Part shown: piece by piece, positions 35,099-45,966 of the stretch | Numbering within the stretch: the stretch's first letter is position 1 | Layout of the letters: each line of letters starts with the position of its first letter | From: Diorhabda sublineata | Taxonomy: Eukaryota; Arthropoda; Insecta; Coleoptera; Chrysomelidae | NCBI RefSeq assembly: GCF_026230105.1 | Contig: NC_079484.1 | Span: forward strand, 4,231,805-4,295,804 | DNA: 64,000 nucleotides | Reading direction: 5' to 3' | Notes under the pieces: model-generated | Database searches by the model: none | Told to the model about the DNA's origin: nothing | The model's input: only the letters and a program-made list of their open reading frames with translations | Position numbers and translations under genes: made by a program

Positions 35099-36230
35099 AG
35101 GCTGATACATTTAGCAGATCTTCTCTAGTTATAGTTTTCAAGGAGGATCTTTGTCTATCTACAGCCCCTGCAGATTCTCCAAGTAACTGATTCTACCCCT
35201 ATCTATCTTCTTCTCCGATACTTTCTCTTATGTTCTGTATTTAGGCTGATACATTGAGCAGATCTTCTCTGGTTATAGTTTCCGAGGAGGATCTTTGTCT
35301 ACCTACAGCACCTGCAGATTCTCCCAGTAACTGATTTTGGTTATAGTTTCCAAGGAGGATTTTTGTCTATCTACAGCTCGTGCGGATTCTCCCAGTAACT
35401 GATTCTACCCCTATCTATCTTCTTCTCCGATACTTTCTCTTATGTTCTGTATTTAGGCTGATACATTGAGCAGATCTTCTCTGGTTATAGTTTCCGAGGA
35501 GGATCTTTGTCTACCTACAGCACCTGCAGATTCTCCCAGTAACTGATTTTGGTTATAGTTTCCAAGGAGGATTTTTGTCTATCTACAGCTCGTGCGGATT
35601 CTCCCAGTAACTGATTCTACCCCTATCTATCTTCTTCTCCGATACTTTCTCTTATGTTCTGTATTTAGGCTGATACATTGAGCAGATCTTCTCTGGTTAT
35701 AGTTTCCGAGGAGGATCTTTGTCTACCTACAGCACCTGCAGATTCTCCCAGTAACTGATTTTGGTTATAGTTTCCAAGGAGGATTTTTGTCTATCTACAG
35801 CTCGTGCGGATTCTCCCAGTAACTGATTCTACCCCTATCTATCTTCTTCTCCGATACTTTCTCTTATGTTCTGTATTTAGGCTGATACATTGAGCAGATC
35901 TTCTCTGGTTATAGTTTCCGAGGAGGATCTTTGTCTATCTACAGCACCTGCAGATTCTCCCAGTAACTGATTTTGGTTATAGTTTCCAAGGAGGATTTTT
36001 GTCTATCTACAGCTCGTGCGGATTCTCCCAGTAACTGATTCTACCCCTATCTATCTTCTTCTCCGATACTTTCTCTTATGTTCTGTATTTAGGCTGATAC
36101 ATTGAGCAGATCTTCTCTGGTTATAGTTTCCAAGGAGGATCTTTGTCTATCTACAGCTCGTGCGGATTCTCCCAGTAACTGATTTTACCCCTATCAATTT
36201 TCTTCTCCAATACTCTCTTTAATGTTCTGC
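35099..36230. repeat. 212-bp tandem array, about five units
   Basis: GCTGATACATTGAGCAGATC recurs at 35245, 35457, 35669, 35881 and 36093, exactly 212 bp apart. Each unit contains two related ~80-bp halves starting GGTTATAGTTTCC, one with GAGGAGGATC, the other with AAGGAGGATT. A diverged edge unit begins near 35099. It lies in the presumed first intron of the lectin gene. Confidence 0.95.
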
Positions 36231-37129
36231 TTGAAAAATGCTTGGGGTATGTAGGAAGTTGACTTATTATCAAGATTTTCCTCATCTAACTCTAGGGGTT
36301 TTTGGAAAAAATTTATTCCATGATAATTTTTCGACATAGTCTATACACTTTCTACTCAAAATAGACATTTTCTTAGGCCATGAAGTCCTCATCTGGTAAA
36401 AATCTTTCCTGTTAAGTGAAACAGATAAAAGCTGTTGGGAGCCATTTTAGGTGAATACGAAGGATCTTTAACCAATTCGCGAAATTTATCCTTTGAATTC
36501 GCTAGCTTCTTTCTTATTTCCACTTGTTCCTTATACAATGCAATATCCAAAGTATCTTAACAAAAAATTTGGAAATAAAACGAGAGAAGACCTAATTTGT
36601 CATTCGACTGATGACTGAAAAAGTAAATTGTGTGTGAATTTATATGGAAAGGATCGTATTCATATAGATTTGAATTTTATTGCATTAATTGATACGGGAT
36701 ATGAAAATGCGTGTTGTTCTATGATTGTAAGGCCATAGTGCAAAATTATTCCAGCCTGGCACTCCGAAGGAGATGAAGGAACGTTTACGAAATGATTTGC
36801 AAAAATACAGATCAAAAATAGTGGCCAATGGGTTTCCTTCTTATCACGACAACGTGCAGTGCTTCAGTCAGAGTGCAACAAATGCGATTGCTTTTTCTAT
36901 CTCTCTAAACTAAATCCTTCAGCCGTCTAGTACCATATGGTGGAATTTGTTTTATTTCTAGCCGTCTCGAAAGCTCGTCAGTTGTTTGACTCACTCGTAC
37001 GATTGTTAAACTAAGCGTCAATAATTGCCGAATTTTTACTGTGGTTTTCTTCAGGCTGAGATCGAAAACGTTTCAGATCATCCTCGAGATTAATAAAAAA
37101 GTTTCATTGGTGTATTATATTTGTTCCAG
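36231..37129. other. Presumed lectin intron or upstream sequence
   Basis: No gene seen. Ends with the acceptor TTTGTTCCAG directly before the lectin ATG. Confidence 0.4.
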
Positions 37130-37268
37130 ATGAAAATAGCGTGCATAGTGATATTCACCTGTGCATGTACGTGTGTATTAGCCGAACCTGCCATAAGTGA
37201 AGTTAGACCAGTATCCAACAGACCAGGACGATTTTTGTCGCTGCCTGTACCACAAAAATGTGCAAATA
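37130..37268 (+). CDS. C-type lectin, coding exon 1 (signal peptide)
   Basis: Forty-six codons plus one base. It opens MKIACIVIFTCACTCVLA, a clear signal peptide with probable cleavage after LA (residue 18), then EPAISEVRPVSNRPGRF and the first cysteine of the mature chain. Acceptor CAG touches the ATG and a GTAAGT donor follows at 37269. The product is therefore secreted. Exon 2 lies 7.3 kb away. Confidence 0.88.
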
Positions 37269-39197
37269 GTAAGTACAAAAACTGATTAATATTCAATAGA
37301 ATCACCAGAGAAGTATTCAATGTGTTTTTTTCTTATATTTGCAATGTTTTTAATAAAAAAATCAATAAGCACAAGCATTTTGAAGAAACTCTAACTCTAA
37401 CGGACTGCACTGTATCAAAACGTTTTTCTGCAACACTAGTATTTGAAATTTTGACCTATTTTAAATATTAGTAATCTTTGTTTACAATTTTCACGTTACC
37501 AGCATTAAAATATATTGAAACCAACGTATAGAATGACATTAAAGAATTGCCATGTTTTTGATATCAAAATTTTACGTTAATCTGACGGATGAATTAGTTG
37601 TAATGCTCATGTAGAGAAAAATAGTACGAAACTGAAGAAAAGTTAGGTAAATATCTTTGATAAAGGCTTAAGACAAAATTTTTCAGGAGAGCAACAGCAA
37701 ATTTGAAAGCATTATGTTAAATATAATTATTCATAAGATTTGTAAATGTTATTTTATACATACATAATTTCCAAATGCTCGAACTGAAACTTCTCTGTTC
37801 TATGGAATGATTTTTGTGGTTTTTTACTTTTGAAAGTCGTCATATAAACACAGAAGAAACTCGACGACTGGAACTGTCATTTACTACAGTTTTTTCTACC
37901 CAAAATAATAAAAATTGTTTGATAAAAAACCACACCAATGAAATTCAAACTAACAGCTGTTTTGGTGATGATAAATAATGCAAAATCATTACGAAGTGTC
38001 AGGCTAAATTTGGTTTCAAAGATCCTATATTAAAAGTTTCATCTATTTCAAATTTACTAATAATTTTTTCATTTTCTATGATTCGTATTTCAATATTCGT
38101 TATATAAATAAAATTAAAAAAATATTGTTGGTTCACCCTGACATATACTTAAGCCACTTCGTAATGCTTTGTAGTAGTACTCAATTTCTCAATAATCACG
38201 TCCTTGGCCTCTTGAAATAAACAAGAAAATCGTGAATAAATAAAAGATTCTTCGATATTACTTTTAATAATATGAATCACGTAAAAAATATGATAATTTA
38301 AATCATAATAAATTATAGATGCGATGTCAATGGAGAAGATCCTGTAAGAAACAGGATCGAGAGAACGTGTGCAATAAACGGAATTTCAACTTGTATATCT
38401 TGTTAATTACAATCATTTTTTATATAAATTCCATGTCAAGAGCTGGTTTCTTCTAATGTAATTATATTATTCAATACTTTGAACTTGAGTAAATAAATAG
38501 TAAATTCATTCCATATACTTTACAATAATAATATTTTGATGCTAATAAGTTTAATTTGGATAAAACAAAAAGTATTAGTTTTAGAAGAAAATTGATTCTT
38601 GTAGTAATATATCTGTTAAAGTAGTTTTTAATGGCTTCCCAATAACTACGAGGAAATTACAAAAATTACTAAAACAATCGGAAGTTTCTAGAATTGTTTG
38701 GATCCACAATAATGTTAGTCCTTATAGGGTTAGTGTAAAAAAAATATCTGCGAGTAATTTTTAAATCTTCAGATTATAATTCCTGTACAGCGTTGAAAGA
38801 TTTTTATCTTTAATATTAACAGTAGCTTCAGAATTAGCGTTTCCAAACTAGCGTAGAGTTTAGAAAAACCGTTAAAACTCATTTTTAATACGACAAATAT
38901 CTCGGTCGTCGATGTGATTATAACAATAAATAGTTTCTATTATACTCAATGAGATTGGTTCTTGGCCATGTATCACAAACCGTCCCAATGTGGGGTCGAA
39001 TGGCCAAATAACAGAAAAAAATTCAATACCAAGAATTGATATAGAAACCAGAGGTTGGTTTCATTCGATATTGGAATTTTTAAGCAAATTAACGAAACAA
39101 ATTCAACGAAGCTTAAAAACTGAAGAATAAAACTAGCGATTCAAAGTCAATATTTGTTTAATTTGGAGAGACACTTACGATTTCAAATTCAAGGAAA

Positions 39198-39383
39198 TTA
39201 GATTAACAGTTCCTCAGCTGCATCAATGATATCCAAGTGCTTTTTCTTTGGTTCTGGTGTCATCTTCGTGATAAAAGGATCCGAATTCTCCAGTAGCTTG
39301 TGGAGCACGAGTTTTTGATCCTGAGTGATCCTTATTCCTACTTGTTGTGCCTTTTCATTTTGGAGAATCGATTTCTGCACCAT
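39198..39383 (-). CDS. Unrecognised 61-aa ORF in a duplicated segment
   Basis: ATG to stop, product beginning MVQKSILQNEKAQQVGIRIT and ending AAEELLI; helical and basic. A diverged copy at 43465-43620 (-) has an in-frame stop and an insertion. Weak likeness to zeste/Myb-SANT-like N-termini (RITxxQ) is not enough to name it. It lies antisense in lectin intron 1 and may be part of a transposon. Confidence 0.25.
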   Translation of the reverse strand: MVQKSILQNEKAQQVGIRITQDQKLVLHKLLENSDPFITKMTPEPKKKHLDIIDAAEELLI

Positions 39384-39615
39384 GGACTAAATTTTATACA
39401 CCGTTGATGGCTTGTAGTACTATAGATACTATTTAAGTCAATTGATTAAAAACAAGGTAGTGCAGCAAACAAAGATGAGGTCTAATCCTTTCTTTGAGGT
39501 GTTATGAGCGGATAGGCAGATAAGGGAACATTATTTTTGCTCCAATCTTTACTTAAACACGTACAGTTTGAAAAGAGACCCTCCACATGTCGGAGAAAAA
39601 CGGAGCTTTTTTGCT
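39241..39615. repeat. Segment duplicated at 43465-43825
   Basis: TTTCTTTGGTTCTGGTGTCA to CGGAAAAACGGAGC-type sequence is shared in the same orientation with 43465-43825, about 85-90% alike by eye. This copy has an extra 30-bp stretch near 39424, and the other an insertion near 43533. Confidence 0.85.
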
Positions 39616-40097
39616 GTTTGAAAATTCGTTACTATTAATGTTTTAAAGCGCTCTAATTTTTTGATTGCTCAGTATGACTGATTTGTGGCTTACTTGAATA
39701 GTATTTAATTTGGTCAAACTTCCATTGGGTCGAAATTATTGAAAATACCATTGAAACAGAGAAGGAGATGATCGAAATCAGCGCTGGCTTCACTGTGCAT
39801 CGTCTTCTTCGAAAAATTTTGCGTCAATTTGATATTACAAATTTCAATCTATCTACTCCAATATGCAGTCGGAAAAAGTACGAAATTTATTATGAAAAAA
39901 CACTCCAATTACACATAACCGATTTTTCCAAACTTGGAAAGTTAATTTCAGAAGTAGAAATTGTTAGAGCCCACTCAATTACCAAAGTCATAATAGGTAA
40001 TTTATATTCATAATGTAAGCTTCGAAATTATTCTAGATGGTCGGGCTGGTCGGTCTGATCAATGCCAAGATATATAGTGAACAGCTTATGTTAATAT

Positions 40098-40292
40098 ATG
40101 AGGTTTCATCAAAGAAATATTCAACCTAAAGCTAAACCATATACTACGAAAGTTTCACGGAATAAAATCGAAGAGCTGGGTGGTATTGAGCTTCCACCAC
40201 ATCCAGCATATAGTCCGGACCTTGCACCTCTAAATTCTTGCGTGAAAAGAATTTGTTTGAAGTTGAAAATGCAGTGCGTCAATTGTTTGTAA
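40098..40292 (+). pseudogene. Mariner transposase fragment
   Basis: Frame reads KPYTTKVSRNKIEELGGIEL and PHPAYSPDLAPLN, the C-terminal catalytic block of a mariner transposase. The final catalytic Asp (SD expected after AP) is replaced and the rest is missing. Confidence 0.75.
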
Positions 40293-41352
40293 CCAAGAAT
40301 GATTTTCTTTTTGTACGATTTATTCAAACATATCGTACACAAGAAAATTATTATTTAAGAACGCAAAAAAAGTTCTATAAGCATTTTAAGTTGACAGAAA
40401 ATATTTAATCAAATTGAGGATATTTAAAATTCAAAACCAAATACAGTCGATGTCATTTAAGTAGACATAATCTTATAAAAAATTCTTGTATCGTATACGA
40501 ACACAACAAAACTGGAAATTTTGTTTTGACTTTCACATATCAGTTTCGTAATTTTAAATCAGGTATTCTCTTTATTCAAAACTTGATTTTAGACCGATCT
40601 CGCAATCTTCACGCATTTCTCCTTAATTGAGTGGATTTCGATAAGATAAATAATTTATGTTTTTATTTTTTCTCATTTGTTTGGGAAAATTATCGTTGCT
40701 GGGGAAAATATTTTCTCCCCCCTGTTAGATTAATTATTATTTAAAAGTTCTTTGGAAGCAGTTGAATATTAGATTAGTTATTTAATTTTATTATTTAAGC
40801 CTTTTTACGAAGAGTTGCTGCTAATATTTCTGATTTAATAACATTAACCTTTTTAGAGCATTGCGTATTTTTTTCTCACATTTAGTGATGATTTTGATAA
40901 ACCAACTGTTCATAATTCATTCACAAAAATAAGTTCTATCGAAATCGTTTTCCATGACTTCCTAAGAAGATAATGGCTTCTCTACTTTATGTATGTGAGT
41001 TTTCGACAAATTTAACCATCGTATCTTATTCAATTTGGTCACTTAGTGCATTGGCAACCAATTTTTTATATGCTTTACGTGAAGAAACCCGCGAAACTGC
41101 TTCTCTATTTAAATAATTGTTGCTTGGGATCACTAAATTTTCCATGAAATGCAAATCACTTCCTGTTGTGTTCTGGTTGTCTCTAAATAACAAATCATTT
41201 TTAAAACTGTTAGTTTATGCATTTCCGTTAATTTAACTATATTTCAGAATTGAAATGAATGGTTTTCAAACTAAAATCTGATGCGTTTCATGCCGTGGTA
41301 TCTCTTCAAAGTATTTTTAATGAATACCGACTAAAAATCTTGCAAAAAAATT

Positions 41353-41875
41353 ACGAGGTCTGGCTATTGAATAACGAGACTGCTATAAATTGTTGCAAAA
41401 GGCCTATGGGGACAATTATCTATCTCGTGCGAGTGTTTTTGAGTGGTGTAAGCTCTTTAGTGATGGCCGAGAAAGCACTGGAGATGACCAGCACCTTTTG
41501 ATTGTTTCAACTTCGGAAACAGTGACCAAAATCAACCAAATTGTGCGTGCAGATCGTCGAATAAGCACCCGGATGATTGCCGAGGCTGTAAACGCCGATA
41601 AAAAAACGGTAAGAAAAATTTTGCACATGACAAAAGTATATGCGAAGCTGGTGCCAAAAAATCTGACTTCTGACCAAAAGCTCTTGCGTCAACGGGTCTG
41701 TTCACATTTCTTTGAAAGGTTAGAAAAAGATCTGCTGTGAAAGGGACCCGATTTGAGTCGATGGAAGAGGTAAATCAAAAAAACGGCAGAGCTCCTAAAG
41801 GCACTCACCAAAGAAGACTTCCAGCACTGCTTTGATCAATGGGAAAAACGTATGGAAAGGTGTGTGGCGTTATTT
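41353..41875 (+). pseudogene. Mariner transposase copy with internal deletion
   Basis: A mariner-type terminus (ACGAGGTCTGGCTATTGAAT) at 41353 is followed by the DNA-binding half: KAYGDNYLSRASVFEWCKLF, RADRRISTRMIAEAVN and KLVPKNLTSDQK (41390-41740). It jumps to the C-terminal LLKALTKEDFQHCFDQWEKR (about 41790-41850). The whole catalytic core is deleted. Sense to the lectin gene, in its first intron. Confidence 0.88.
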
Positions 41876-41931
41876 ACTAGTCAAACATCACCATAATTAT
41901 GATAAGCCACCCCACAACAATCATCATGAAG

Positions 41932-42170
41932 GTGGCCATTATCTCAGGAACCATGCATAACTTTGTTCGATATATCTGCTCAAGATCTATCTGTGTGTGA
42001 AAAGTCATGATGATTGATGTATAGACAGAAGATTTTCCGTGTAAAAAGTATGCAATCTGGATCTTGATGAGATCTATCCACGGTTCGATATCACTGTTAG
42101 TCTTCCCGAGATAATGGCCACTTCCGGTATCTCCGGAAGTGGCATAAAATGGATATTTTATGCCACTTCG
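41932..42170. repeat. Nested inverted repeats
   Basis: GTGGCCATTATCTC at 41932 is inverted at about 42105-42117. Right of it stand two adjacent hairpins: CTTCCGG-TAT-CTCCGGAAG, and GAAGTGGCATAAAAT paired with ATTTTATGCCACTTC (about 42134-42170, 15-bp perfect arms). A small foldback element is likely. Confidence 0.65.
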
Positions 42171-43151
42171 ATTTCTGGTATCATCAATGGTCTATGTATA
42201 GAGTTTCATGATGGCCCTTTTCAAATGATATATCACAATCATATACTTTCAATTTAAAAAAATGGGGTTTTCACCTGTAAATCGATTGAGGTATGGATTT
42301 TCGCTTTGAACAGTTTGAATTTATAAATTAAAGTTGACGTGTATAATTGATTTATTCCATTTGTTGGTTTCTACACATTGTACTTACACATATATTTCTT
42401 TTTGGCTATGACCTTCAACTTTAAACATAACTGCACGTTTGTGTATTTGATTAATTGCGGGTTTAGTATTAATTCAAATTTTTATTTAGCTACTAGTATA
42501 AATAAACCCGCTGGCAGTGTATCATATTTCTTCTCGAAAATCTAGTTAACATTTCATATTTATCAGAAAGATATTTTTAATTTTGTTGATCAAGATTACA
42601 TTCTATTTCTGATTGGTTTCGTAAGGTACCAATTTTGTTACCATTTAATAACGTGCATTTAAAACTAGCCTCATTTTTTATAAATTATTATAGTAATTAA
42701 GCGTTCTATATGCAATATTTAGAAGACGAATAATCTGCGTCTGTTTCACAACATATATTTCAAAGAAAAACACTTAATACTTATTCACATTCCAATTTTT
42801 TTCTAAAAGAAACAAACAAACCAGCGAACGTGATGCTGTGGTATGAATTTTTTCATCCATACGTAAACACAATGTTCGAAGTTCGACGTTTTATTGCAAG
42901 TGGAGACCGCCCTTTACACGACATCGGTTTCAATCATTTTAATCCATTGAAATAATATCACAGAGCATTTCTGAACCTAAAACTGGTTTACACTGGTTTT
43001 TATTATATTCATCGCGAGCTGCTAAAAAAAGATATTTATCTGGTATTTTTGACAATACCGTGAGTGGGGTGTCTTCTGACAATTTTTGAGGTTTTTTGTG
43101 GATAATTACGTTATTTATCTATTAAAAAAATTGAAAACATTGTTGATAATC

Positions 43152-43416
43152 CTTCTGAAATAATTACGAAATTTTATATTCCGAAAATGTATTCTGCCGT
43201 TCTTGAAAGGAGAAAACAACTACTTTCTTGGCTAATGCCTCGACGAATATTGATATGCATCTTCTCTGAAGAGCGCGTTTTAATCGACCTTTTTGTCGAT
43301 ATAAATATTGCAAGGACAGGTTTGTCACCACTGACTAGTTTCGACGTTATAACGTCTCATCAGAGTGGTATAACAACTCTCATTCGGGCTTGAGACCCAA
43401 ACTGAGGACAACGTTA
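43152..43416 (-). repeat. Hammerhead-bearing direct repeat, copy 1
   Basis: Shares TTCTGAAATAATTACGAAAT through GACCCAAACTGAGGACAACG with 43877-44107 in the same orientation. It keeps a ~35-bp block (near 43270-43305) that copy 2 has lost. No transposase or RT frame visible. Confidence 0.8.
43327..43369 (-). ncRNA. Hammerhead ribozyme motif, copy 1 (intact core)
   Basis: Read 5'-3' on the minus strand. Stem I strand ACCACU (43369-43364) is followed by core CUGAUGA (43363-43357). A self-complementary 14-nt stem II/loop (GACGUUAUAACGUC, 43356-43343) comes next, then GAA (43342-43340), a minimal stem III of ACUAGU and C17 at 43333. AGUGGU (43332-43327) pairs perfectly with the first strand. All invariant hammerhead residues are present; cleavage is predicted after C17 of GUC. 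The very short, palindromic stem III is typical of Penelope-like element and retrozyme hammerheads, which may act as dimers. Confidence 0.85.
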
Positions 43417-43464
43417 AATAACGTCGCTATTTGGTAAATGAGCTGTGTAAAATATATCACCTCA

Positions 43465-43825
43465 TTTTCTTTGGTTCTGGTGTCATCTTCGTGATAAAAA
43501 GATCCGAATTCTCCAGTAGCTTGTGGAGCACAAGATATTTTCCGCGAGTTTTTAATCCTGAGTAATCCTTATTCCTACTTGTTGTGCCTTTTCGTTTTGG
43601 AGAATCGATTTCTGCACCATGCACTAAATTTTATACCCCGTTGATGGCTTGTAGTACTATGGTAGTGCAGCAAACAAAGATGAGGTCTAATCCCTTTTTC
43701 GAGGTGTTATGAGCGGATAGGCAGATAAGGGAAAATTATTTTTGCTCTAATCTTTACTTAAACACGTATAGTTTGACAAGTGACCTTCCACATGTCGGAG
43801 AAAAACGGAGCTTTTTCTGCTGTTC
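43465..43825. repeat. Duplicate of 39241-39615 between the ribozyme repeats
   Basis: Same orientation as the 39.2-kb copy. It fills most of the space between the two hammerhead-bearing direct repeats. Confidence 0.85.
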
Positions 43826-43876
43826 CCAACGCTTATTGAAACCTCGTTACTTAAAAATGATTTCTACTATTCACTT

Positions 43877-44107
43877 CTGAAATAATTTCGAAATTTTATA
43901 TTCCGAAAATGTATTCTGCCGTTCTTGAAAGGAGAAAACAACTACTTTCTTGGCTATTGCCTCGACGAATATTGATATGCATCTTCTCTGAAGAATATTG
44001 CAAGGAGAGGTTTGTCACCACTGACTAGTTTCGACGTTATAAAGTCTCATTGGAGTGGTATAACAACTCTCATTCGGGCTTGAGACCCAAACTGAAGACA
44101 ACGTTAG
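43877..44107 (-). repeat. Hammerhead-bearing direct repeat, copy 2
   Basis: Second direct copy, about 725 bp from the first start to start, with an internal ~35-bp deletion. Ends at GAAGACAACGTTAG. Confidence 0.8.
44017..44059 (-). ncRNA. Hammerhead motif, copy 2 (broken core)
   Basis: Same layout as copy 1, with both stem I strands, GAA, ACUAGU and C17 kept. The core reads CCAAUGA instead of CUGAUGA (U4 and G5 changed) and stem II has a mismatch. Expected to be catalytically dead. Confidence 0.75.
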
Positions 44108-44174
44108 CTACTCGACCAGGGGTTTGCAGTTGGAATTGAGGATGGTGCCAATTAGAGGTCTCTGAGGAATATTT

Positions 44175-44340
44175 AACTACATGAGTTGTTATACCACTCT
44201 GATGAGACGTAATAACGTCGAAACTAGTCAGTGATTATAAACTCGTCCTTGCAATTACGAGCCATAGGGGATGTTAACATAGGCAAAAAGGTCGATTGAC
44301 ATAACGATCTTCAGAGGAGATGTGATACATAAAATGAAAA
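44175..44340 (+). repeat. Inverted third copy of the ribozyme repeat
   Basis: Inverted relative to 43240-43390, and it still has the AAAAAGGTCGATT block missing from copy 2. Joined to copy 2 by ~70 bp, giving a head-to-head arrangement. Confidence 0.75.
44193..44235 (+). ncRNA. Hammerhead ribozyme motif, copy 3 (intact core, sense to lectin)
   Basis: ACCACU (44193-44198), CUGAUGA (44199-44205), stem II GACGU/ACGUC with AAUA loop (44206-44219), GAA (44220-44222), ACUAGU (44223-44228), C17 at 44229, then AGUGAU. Stem I keeps the four pairs next to the core, then one A-C mismatch. All core residues are intact. It lies 367 bp upstream of lectin exon 2 and would be transcribed in that pre-mRNA. 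Confidence 0.8.
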
Positions 44341-44602
44341 CATTTCATTGTTTTTTTTTTCTTAAAACTCCAACTATAACGTTGAGTTGCTTCTATATAG
44401 TTCATTTGACTACCACCATACCTCTAACAAGTATAAACGAAGACTTAGCCAAAACGTATGACAACTACACAATGTCCAAAGTCATAGTCACCTCACTTTA
44501 AGGTACCTTTAAATTGAGGTTGTGTAAAAAAAATCACAAGCTCTAATTTATTTATATAATTTCATTTATTATGTTTCTACTTATTTTGTTTATTTCTCTT
44601 AG

Positions 44603-44782
44603 GACCAAAACAATTCTTCTTCAAGGGCCACAATTACTTCTACAGTGGTAGCGTACCTGAATTAGCCAATAGAAAAGTAGACTGGTTAGACGGTAGGAAT
44701 ATTTGCAGAGAATATTGTATGGATTTAGTTTCTATGGAAACACAGGAAGAAAATAATATGATCTTCAGACTCATCCAACAAA
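44603..44782 (+). CDS. C-type lectin, coding exon 2
   Basis: Acceptor CTTAG and donor GTAAGT bound 180 bp, joining exon 1 in phase 1. It encodes residues 47-106: PKQFFFKGHNYFYSG (first beta strand of the lectin fold), then WLDGRNICREYCMDLVSMET, the alpha-1 helix with the Cys that starts the long-loop disulphide, and EENNMIFRLIQQ. Typical CTLD spacing. Confidence 0.92.
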
Positions 44783-45610
44783 GTAAGTAGGTAAAAAATG
44801 TTTGTTGTCTTGCACAAAGTGTTTCGAATCATTTTCAAAATATTCAAATGAATTGTTTCCATTATTTCCACTACTTTTCTTTCCTAACAAAAATAGAATT
44901 ATCTTACTGTGTATAATTTAGAAATAATTAGATCAAAAAAGTGGCTGGTACAATTTTTTAGTTTTAACTAATTTACTAGTATCGAAAGAAACAGAAAAAT
45001 ATTGTAAACTGTTTTTATTACTGATTACAAAGCAGAATATCAAACTATTTAATATTAATTAATTAATTAGCAGTAGCCACCCTTCGTTGCTGGAGGACTC
45101 TGATGTGATACTTCCTCGATTTCGTCACCAATAATCTGCAAATTTTATAAAAAAATCTACATAAGAATGTGGAAAGTTTTACCACTTTCACATAGCTGCT
45201 TATCTTTTTTCGATTTGCCCTCATTTTAAAAGTTGGGGTACTAATCACTTTTCTGAGTTGAGGTCCAATAAAAAGCCTTCTTTAAACTCAAGTCCACTCG
45301 ACACTTTTTTCAAATCTTACACCTACTTCGTCCGTAGCATTCACAAAATTTTGAAAAATTTTCTCAATTAATTGAAAGCATTGGTTTCGACAACTAATTT
45401 ACTAGTATTTGACTGAAAAAAATTTTTTTAGTATCAATTTCATTATCAAACTATTAAAAATTAATGAAATGATGTCACTGTCTTTTTTATGACATAAATT
45501 CTTTCTTTGAAAACCTGGCGACGTATCCAATGCAGCTCGCGTTCATTGTTGATCGAAAACTAATCAGTTTGAAATTTGAAATTCCCACCAAAAATGTGTG
45601 TAATCTAGAG
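44783..45610. other. Lectin intron 2, left part
   Basis: AT-rich. A short direct repeat (CAACTAATTTACTAGTAT-like) occurs near 44966 and 45390; otherwise nothing supported. Confidence 0.4.
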
Positions 45611-45966
45611 GCTTGTTCTTGGTAACTGCACTGGAACTGTACTGAACTGAGCCAGTGCAGGCCAGTTCATGAGTGTTTCTAATTAGTTCGATCGGATACA
45701 AAGAACGATACAGTGCAGAGTAGTATTTGTTGAATGTTGTATTTGAGTTTATTTAATGTGACTTGTAGTATTAACAACCATGTAAAACGACTTATTATTG
45801 CACTGCAATGGCTGAACTGACTCTAGACCCAGTGCAAGCAATACAGTGAACTTGTTCTTTTGCACTGCTACTAAGAACAGCAACACTAGCACTGGTTCTG
45901 CTACAAAGAACGCTTTAGTGTACAATTCCTGAACTAGTTCTGCCAGTGCAGCTACCAAGAACAAAC
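45611..45966. mobile_element. MITE, 356 bp
   Basis: TTGTTCTTGGTAACTGCACTGG (first 20 bases near 45613) is inverted at the right end to 45966. The interior is rich in degenerate CAGTGCA/GAACTG words. TCTAGA and TTTAGA flanks are a possible imperfect duplication. The minus ORF within is not a gene. Confidence 0.75.

Noticed and set aside
45749..45964. 71-codon minus ORF
   Set aside because: Falls inside the MITE at 45611-45966 and reads its internal CAGTGCA-type words.
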